Shown here in pieces: positions 14,075 through 18,832 of a stretch of 18,832 nt of DNA (positions are counted from its first letter, which is position 1; each line of letters opens with the position of its first letter). Origin of the DNA: HyVt-560 sp964577195 (lineage in GTDB: Bacteria > Pseudomonadota > Gammaproteobacteria > UWMA-0217); contig CAZNYF010000039.1 of NCBI GenBank assembly GCA_964577195.1, positions 1 to 18,832 of the forward strand, in the 5' to 3' direction. A model generated the notes under the pieces. That model saw nothing but the letters and a program-made list of their open reading frames with translations. It had not been told where the DNA came from and searched no databases. Both the position numbers and the translations under genes were made by a program.

Positions 14075-16612
14075 TTATAGAGATCGTTGGATTTCTGTAC
14101 GGACGAAGTTTTCGATCTGGTCACCAGGACGGACATCGTTGTAGTTCTTCACAGCAATACCACACTCAACACCTGATTTTACTTCGTTAACATCATCCTT
14201 AAAGCGACGCAGCGACTCCAGCTCACCCTCGTAGACCACCACATTCTCACGCAGCACTCGAATAGGATTGCCTTTTTTCAGCGTACCTTCTGTAACCAGA
14301 CTTCCGGCGACCGCGCCAAAAGCCGATGACTTGAAGACATCTTTAACCTCGGCGATACCGACAATCTCTTCGCGCAGCTCTGGTGCCAGCAAGCCTGAAC
14401 CGGCTGCCTTGATATCGTCAATAACGTTGTAAATCACATCGTAATAACGCAGATCAACATTGTTATCTTCGACCAGTCTTCTGGCGGTGCCATCAGCTCG
14501 AACATTAAAACCAATCATGATCGAGCCAGAAGCAACGGCGAGGTTCACATCGGATTCATTGATACCACCGACGCTGGCAGAAATGATATTGATCTGCACT
14601 TCGTCAGTAGAAATCTGTTGCAGTGAATCACGTAAAGCTTCGGCAGAACCCTGTACATCCGCTTTAACGAATACATTCACAACGGCTTTCTTGCCATCTT
14701 GCATCTGACTGAACAAGTTATCCAGACGCGACGCCTGCTGGGTTGCGAGTTTGTTCTCACGAACCTGCTCGTGACGCGCTTGTGCGGCTTCTCGGGCTCG
14801 ACGCTCATTTTTCACGACGATCATATCGTCACCGGCATTTGGCGTACCGGAAAGTCCTAACACTTCCACTGGCGTCGATGGACCTGCAGTTTTTACCGGC
14901 TTGCCAGACTCATCAAACATCGCTCTAACACGACCAAACTCATGGCCAGAGAGAATCGTATCGCCGGTTTTCAGAATACCTTTTTGAACCAGCACTGTGG
15001 CAACCGGGCCACGGCCTTTATCGAGACTGGACTCAACCACGGTGCCAGACGCCAAACCTTCAGTGGGTGCTTTTAATTCCAGCAATTCAGCCTGCAGCAA
15101 CACCGCTTCAAGCAGTTTTTCGACACCTTCACCGGTGTGTGCAGAGACATTCACAAAAATATTTTCACCACCCCACTCTTCCGGAATGACTTCATGTTGC
15201 GATAAATCGTTGCGTACCTTTTCAGGATCTGCGTTTTCTTTGTCAATTTTATTGACAGCAACAACCAGCGGCACACCCGCGGCTTTTGAGTGTTTTACTG
15301 CTTCCACAGTCTGAGGCATCGCACCATCGTCAGCCGACACAACCAGAATCACAATATCCGTTACCTGCGCACCTCTGGCTCGCATCGCAGTGAATGCCGC
15401 GTGTCCAGGTGTATCGAGAAAAGTGACTTCGCCATGATCGGTTTGCACTTTATAAGCACCGATGTGCTGGGTAATACCACCCGCTTCGCCCGCTGCTACT
15501 TGAGATTTACGAATATAGTCGAGCAACGATGTCTTACCGTGATCGACGTGACCCATGATGGTCACCACAGGCGAACGAGGAAACTGTTCACGCTCGTCGT
15601 CTGCAATAGCCAATTCGGTTAATTGCTCATCAAGCCCTTTATCCTCGACAAGCTTGACGCTGTGGCCAAGTTCTTCTGCCACCAATAATGCAGTATCTTG
15701 ATCAAGGCTTTGATTGATGGTCGCCATCACGCCCATACCCATCAACGCCTTGATAACTTCTGAAGTTTTAATTGACAGCTGTTGAGCCATATCACCGACG
15801 GTGATCATCTCACCAAGCTGCAGCTCTTTGGCAACGGGGGCTGTTGGTTTTTCAAAGCCATGTTTGGTTGGCGCATTCACCACTGGGTTGCGTCTGCGTT
15901 TGGGCTTGCGACGACCAGCGCCAGCACCGCCGCCAACGTGTAATTCATTGCGGCCATAACGAGTGGCATCGCCTTTACCCGCTTTTTTCTTCGTTTTGGG
16001 TTTGCTGTCAGTCGTTTCCTTTTTCGGTGCGTCTTTAAGCGCATCTTCTGCGGCAAAACGTGCTTCTTTAGCTTCGCGTGCATCGGTTTTTTTCTTTTCT
16101 TCGTCTTCCAGCTGGGCTTTTGCTTCTGCTACCTTGCGTTGTTTCTCTTCCTTTTCCAGCTGCTCGGTTTTCTGGTTTTCTCGACGTTTTTCGTCGAGCG
16201 CCTTATTTTCTTGTTCAACCTTTTTAGTAAGCTCTGCCATTTTACCCACCGGCGCTTCAGCAGCAACAGGCGATGTAGTTGCTTGTGCAGCCACTTTCGC
16301 CACACCACCTTTAACAAAGGTACGTTTCTTACGTGTTTCAACACTGACAGTCTGGGACGCAACGCCACGACCGGCAACCTTGATTTCAGAAACACTTCTA
16401 CGTTTCTTTAAGCTAATTTTCTTACCGGATGAGGCGGAATCTGATTTACCGTGACTCTGACGCAAGTGGTTGAGTAACGCCCTTTTCTGTTCATCCGAGA
16501 CTTCTTGCTCGGCTGCGGTTAATTCAACACCGGCATCTTTCATTTGCTCCAATAGTTTGTCTACGGGAGTACCGACGACTTCGGCAAGTTGCTTTACTGT
16601 TACATTACTCAT
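14075..16612 (-). CDS. infB: Translation initiation factor IF-2
   Basis: An 845-aa GTPase that brings fMet-tRNA to the 30S subunit and promotes 50S joining. The start chosen is ATG at 16610-16612 (MSNVTVKQLAEVVG), which matches the IF2 N-terminal subdomain; a longer frame from 16666 would add 18 atypical residues and overlap nusA. Domain order: IF2_N subdomain 1-55; basic and charged linker with a K/E-rich coiled region 125-215; second IF2_N subdomain at about 268-320; GTPase with G1 GHVDHGKT 354-361, G3 DTPGH 400-404 and G4 NKID 454-457; then beta-barrel domain II and the C-terminal domains that bind fMet-tRNA. It lies 25 nt after nusA and 16 nt before rbfA in one operon. Only a weak Shine-Dalgarno is visible. 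Confidence 0.97.
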   Translation of the reverse strand: MSNVTVKQLAEVVGTPVDKLLEQMKDAGVELTAAEQEVSDEQKRALLNHLRQSHGKSDSASSGKKISLKKRRSVSEIKVAGRGVASQTVSVETRKKRTFVKGGVAKVAAQATTSPVAAEAPVGKMAELTKKVEQENKALDEKRRENQKTEQLEKEEKQRKVAEAKAQLEDEEKKKTDAREAKEARFAAEDALKDAPKKETTDSKPKTKKKAGKGDATRYGRNELHVGGGAGAGRRKPKRRRNPVVNAPTKHGFEKPTAPVAKELQLGEMITVGDMAQQLSIKTSEVIKALMGMGVMATINQSLDQDTALLVAEELGHSVKLVEDKGLDEQLTELAIADDEREQFPRSPVVTIMGHVDHGKTSLLDYIRKSQVAAGEAGGITQHIGAYKVQTDHGEVTFLDTPGHAAFTAMRARGAQVTDIVILVVSADDGAMPQTVEAVKHSKAAGVPLVVAVNKIDKENADPEKVRNDLSQHEVIPEEWGGENIFVNVSAHTGEGVEKLLEAVLLQAELLELKAPTEGLASGTVVESSLDKGRGPVATVLVQKGILKTGDTILSGHEFGRVRAMFDESGKPVKTAGPSTPVEVLGLSGTPNAGDDMIVVKNERRAREAAQARHEQVRENKLATQQASRLDNLFSQMQDGKKAVVNVFVKADVQGSAEALRDSLQQISTDEVQINIISASVGGINESDVNLAVASGSIMIGFNVRADGTARRLVEDNNVDLRYYDVIYNVIDDIKAAGSGLLAPELREEIVGIAEVKDVFKSSAFGAVAGSLVTEGTLKKGNPIRVLRENVVVYEGELESLRRFKDDVNEVKSGVECGIAVKNYNDVRPGDQIENFVRTEIQRSL

Positions 16613-16637
16613 AGTGATGTCTGTCCGCAGGCTACTG

Positions 16638-18146
16638 CTACGAAGCCTCCTGTTCTGCCGCTGCAAACCACGGTTCGCGAGCTTTCATAATTAATTCGGC
16701 GGCGCGTTCTTCATCAATGGTTTCAATCTCGATGATATCTTCGACCGCTTGTTCAGCCAGGTCTTCCATGGTGCAAATATTGACCTTAGCCAACAACGCT
16801 GCGGTGGCATCATCCATGCCGTCCATTTCCAGTAAATCTTCCGCTGGCGTCCCACCTTCAAGCACTTCTTCAGAAGCAATTGCCTTGGTGAGTAACGCAT
16901 CCTGAGCACGATTTCTCAGCTCGGCAACGATGTCTTCATCAAACTCTTCGATGGCGAGCATTTCCGCTTCATCAACATAGGCCACTTCATCGACAGTCGT
17001 GAAGCCTTCCTGAACCAGGATTAGGGCTACATCTTCATCAACATCAAGCTGCTCCTTAAAGACGGTCATATATTTGCGCGCTTCGTTTTCGCCTTTGGCT
17101 TCCGCTTCCTCTTCAGACATCGCGTTGAGTTCCCAGCCGGTTAGCTGGCTGGCCAATCGTACGTTTTGTCCGTTGCGGCCTATCGCCTGGGAGAGTTTAT
17201 CTTCAGCAATCGCCAGATCCATTGAATGTTTGTCTTCATCAACAACAATCGAACTCACTTCTGCAGGTGACATGGCATTGATGACAAATTGAGCAGGATT
17301 CTCATCCCATAAAATGATATCAACTCGCTCACCTGCCAGCTCGTTAGAAACTGTTTGCACCCGTGAACCACGCATGCCGACACAAGCACCGACAGGGTCG
17401 AGACGTGGATCATTGGAACGCACCGCAATTTTCGCGCGCAAACCCGGATCACGAGCAGCGCCCATAATATCAATCAGCTCCTGGCCAATTTCCGGGACTT
17501 CCAGCGTGAATAACTCGGTCAGTAATTCGGGGGAAATTCGGCTGATCATTAGTTGTGGGCCACGGACTTCGTCGCGCACTTCGTAAAGATAGCCTCTGGC
17601 ACGATCACCCATACGCATCGAATCACGTTGGATCATCTCTTCGCGCGGTACAAAACCTTCGACACCATTACCTAAATCAATAAAGGTACCACGGCGTTCG
17701 GTACGTTTAACGGTACCCATAATCAGCTCACCAACACGATCTTTAAACGCTTCATAGACTTTCTTGCGTTCAGCTTCACGAACCTTCTGGACAATGACTT
17801 GTTTGGCAGTCTGCGCACCGATCCGACCGAACTCAACGGAGTCGATAGATTCATCAATATAGGCACCTACTTCGATTTCGGGATGATCCTTTAATGCATA
17901 ACTGTACAAAATTTGTAGCTCGGGGGTTTCAAATTCAGGATCTTCATCATCGAGTACTTCCCACTGACGGAAAGTTTCATAATCGCCTGTTTCACGATCA
18001 ATGCTAACGCGGGCATCAATTTTGCCATGATATTTTTTGCGTGTAGCTGACGCTAACGCGGCCTCGAGCGCCTCAAAAATAATTTCCTTGTCCACTTCTT
18101 TTTCAGCAGAGACAACATCGACCACCATTAATATTTCTTTATTCAT
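16638..18146 (-). CDS. nusA: Transcription elongation/termination factor NusA
   Basis: A 502-aa protein (E. coli NusA is 495). Domain order: N-terminal RNA polymerase-binding domain 1-125; S1 domain with GTVKRTERRGTFIDLGNGVEGFVP at about 143-166; KH1 with RSNDPRLDPVGACVGMRGSRVQ; KH2 with LSQAIGRNGQNVRLASQLTGW; and two C-terminal acidic helix-hairpin repeats (from about 365), the proteobacterial AR1/AR2 arrangement. It controls pausing, intrinsic and Rho-dependent termination, and antitermination with Nus factors. It starts 12 nt after the rimP stop. Because a possible attenuator lies in front of this operon, NusA may regulate its own expression, as is known for E. coli. That link is inference here. 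Confidence 0.97.
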   Translation of the reverse strand: MNKEILMVVDVVSAEKEVDKEIIFEALEAALASATRKKYHGKIDARVSIDRETGDYETFRQWEVLDDEDPEFETPELQILYSYALKDHPEIEVGAYIDESIDSVEFGRIGAQTAKQVIVQKVREAERKKVYEAFKDRVGELIMGTVKRTERRGTFIDLGNGVEGFVPREEMIQRDSMRMGDRARGYLYEVRDEVRGPQLMISRISPELLTELFTLEVPEIGQELIDIMGAARDPGLRAKIAVRSNDPRLDPVGACVGMRGSRVQTVSNELAGERVDIILWDENPAQFVINAMSPAEVSSIVVDEDKHSMDLAIAEDKLSQAIGRNGQNVRLASQLTGWELNAMSEEEAEAKGENEARKYMTVFKEQLDVDEDVALILVQEGFTTVDEVAYVDEAEMLAIEEFDEDIVAELRNRAQDALLTKAIASEEVLEGGTPAEDLLEMDGMDDATAALLAKVNICTMEDLAEQAVEDIIEIETIDEERAAELIMKAREPWFAAAEQEAS

Positions 18147-18158
18147 CGTCTTTTTTCA

Positions 18159-18599
18159 TCATTTTTTAGCACCCTTGCCGAGCGCTTTAAAATCCACTAA
18201 TAATTTGCCGCGCGATAAATTACTTAACGGTATTTCTACCGTCTCGCCATCGACATCCAGTTCCACAGTATTATCTTTTACCGCCAGCACCGTGCCTAGA
18301 AAGTTACGCTGTTTATCAATCGGTCGCTGCGATCGCACCTTGACCTTTTCACCGACATACCGCGCAAAATGCTCCGCAGTAAGCAGCGGTCTCTCAACAC
18401 CAGGCGATGACACCTCTAATGTATAGGGCACATCAATCGGATTTTCAACATCCAGCACACCACTCAGTTGATAACTCACCCGCGAGCAATCGGTTACCGA
18501 GACGCCCACATCCTTATCTATATATACACGCAATAACGCCGAGTTATTAAAGGCTCGAAAATCAATACCCCAGAGCTCACAATCAAAACTGCGAACCAC
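18159..18599 (-). CDS. rimP: Ribosome maturation factor RimP (start uncertain)
   Basis: A 146-aa frame from a GTG start (E. coli RimP is 150). It assists assembly of the 30S subunit around S12 and the central pseudoknot. Family features: CELWGIDF, LRVYIDKD, GVSVTDCSRVSYQLSGVLD, the hallmark YTLEVSSPGVERPL, and a C-terminal SH3-like domain with FLGTVLAV and IPLSNLSRGKL. The GTG start truncates the usual first helix: the codons just upstream (18600-18629) read IENLQEIIEP in the same frame, exactly the kind of residues expected there, before a TAG stop at 18630-18632. No ATG, GTG or TTG occurs in that stretch. A GAGG at 18639-18642 would suit an ATC start at 18627-18629. So the protein is likely up to 156 aa with a non-standard start, or a start-codon base is miscalled. 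Confidence 0.93.
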   Translation of the reverse strand: MVRSFDCELWGIDFRAFNNSALLRVYIDKDVGVSVTDCSRVSYQLSGVLDVENPIDVPYTLEVSSPGVERPLLTAEHFARYVGEKVKVRSQRPIDKQRNFLGTVLAVKDNTVELDVDGETVEIPLSNLSRGKLLVDFKALGKGAKK

Positions 18600-18658
18600 G
18601 GGTTCAATAATTTCCTGTAAATTTTCGATCTAACTCAACCTCAATCTAAAACTCAAAT

Positions 18659-18678
18659 AAAAAAAGGCCTCAAAGGCC
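18659..18678 (-). terminator. Second intrinsic terminator in the rimP leader
   Basis: On the minus strand GGCCT-TTG-AGGCC forms a 5-bp GC-rich stem followed by seven T (18659-18665). It ends only about 30 nt before the likely rimP start, and no promoter fits in between, so rimP mRNA must read through it. Confidence 0.65.
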
Positions 18679-18707
18679 CAATTTAAAATCCTGCACATCA
18701 GAACAAC

Positions 18708-18731
18708 AAAAAAGCCCCTGATGAGGGGCTT
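18708..18731 (-). terminator. First intrinsic terminator in the rimP leader
   Basis: On the minus strand AAGCCCCT-CATC-AGGGGCTT is an 8-bp stem with a tetraloop followed by T-rich sequence (18708-18713). It is strong by sequence. It ends a short RNA begun at the upstream promoter unless antitermination occurs. Confidence 0.85.
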
Positions 18732-18788
18732 CGAGCGCTGAACTAAACTGAAGCCCTAGTACTGCAAATCCATCGCAGTGCTTCAATG
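18708..18788 (-). ncRNA. Structured leader RNA before rimP-nusA, possible attenuator
   Basis: The predicted transcript begins near 18787-18789 and reaches the first terminator after about 80 nt. It folds into a first hairpin: GAAGC-ACTGC (18784-18775) pairs with GCAGT (18765-18761) and GCTTC (18754-18750), with a 9-nt loop and a 6-nt bulge. The terminator hairpin follows. GGGCTTC (18756-18750) can also pair with GAAGCCC (18732-18726), which would break both hairpins, the layout expected of an antiterminator. It does not fold as a tRNA, although a tRNA gene occupies this place in E. coli (metY). Whether it acts as a switch, as a stand-alone small RNA, or both is not known. Confidence 0.5.
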
Positions 18789-18794
18789 CGCGGG

Positions 18795-18823
18795 ATTATA
18801 GGAACTTCATCATCACAACGCAA
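18795..18823 (-). promoter_or_regulatory. Strong sigma70 promoter for the rimP-truB operon
   Basis: On the minus strand TTGCGT (18818-18823), a 17-nt spacer and a perfect TATAAT (18795-18800) form a near-consensus promoter. The bases just after the -10 box are CCCGCGC, a GC-rich discriminator of the kind seen at stringently controlled stable-RNA and translation-gene promoters. Confidence 0.75.
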
Positions 18824-18832
18824 GCAACAACT

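Noticed and set aside
15963..16454. A 163-codon serine/phenylalanine-rich frame opposite infB
   Set aside because: It is the antisense shadow of the lysine/glutamate-rich IF-2 linker, with biased composition and no start signal.
16613..16666. Upstream ATG giving an 18-residue longer IF-2
   Set aside because: The added arginine-rich residues are unlike IF2, the start lies inside nusA, and the family N-terminus aligns with the ATG at 16610-16612.
18679..18707. A promoter between the two rimP leader terminators
   Set aside because: The best boxes (TTGTTC and TTTAAA on the minus strand) are only about 13 nt apart, too close for sigma70.
18705..18790. A tRNA gene before rimP, as in E. coli
   Set aside because: No acceptor/T-arm/anticodon arrangement can be drawn and no TTCGAA-type T-loop in the right place; the region folds as a hairpin plus terminator instead.

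Overview
The window looks like a gammaproteobacterial chromosome segment of moderate GC. The strongest evidence is the conserved translation/transcription block rimP-nusA-infB-rbfA-truB, together with a full-length RapA and a long-form Lhr helicase. I cannot name a genus. The sequence is a draft assembly: it holds one 100-N gap whose two flanks share exactly the same 55 bases.

Layout, left to right. (1) 29-5291, minus strand: a 239-aa coiled-coil/three-TM membrane protein of unknown function, lying downstream of the very long helicase gene lhr. (2) 5292-5904: a gene-free divergent region with several inverted repeats. (3) 5905-8380, plus strand: four small secreted proteins arranged as two tandem copies of a two-gene cassette (A1-A2, then B1-B2). 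About 1 kb is base-for-base identical between the copies, and divergence begins abruptly near the end. A1 and A2 are themselves paralogs, and every protein carries two FTE(G/A)ALSP half-repeats, so the locus holds eight related half-units. Hairpins sit before each cassette, between its two genes and after it. (4) 8503-9688, plus strand: a 64-aa unknown protein, the assembly gap, and a class I SAM-dependent O-methyltransferase. (5) 9745-12621, minus strand: rapA, convergent with the methyltransferase. (6) 12746-18629, minus strand: truB, rbfA, infB, nusA and rimP, transcribed in the order rimP to truB. (7) 18659-18823, minus strand: the leader of that operon, with a strong promoter, a structured RNA of about 80 nt, and two intrinsic terminators in tandem before rimP.

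How the genes fit together. RimP and RbfA mature the 30S subunit, IF2 starts translation, TruB makes tRNA pseudouridine-55, and NusA controls pausing, termination and antitermination. RapA, next door, recycles RNA polymerase. The right half is therefore a gene-expression module. The secreted cassette locus is an accessory element of unknown function. Its nested repeats, short size, signal peptides and N/S/T/Q-rich composition suggest a surface or extracellular polymer, possibly fibre-like; this is inference only.

The points most worth a second look are: the nested secreted-repeat locus with its mosaic identity; a leader hairpin before each cassette that is kept although both of its arms differ between copies; the possible attenuator in front of rimP-nusA; and the rimP start, where family-typical N-terminal residues are encoded upstream of any ATG/GTG/TTG codon.
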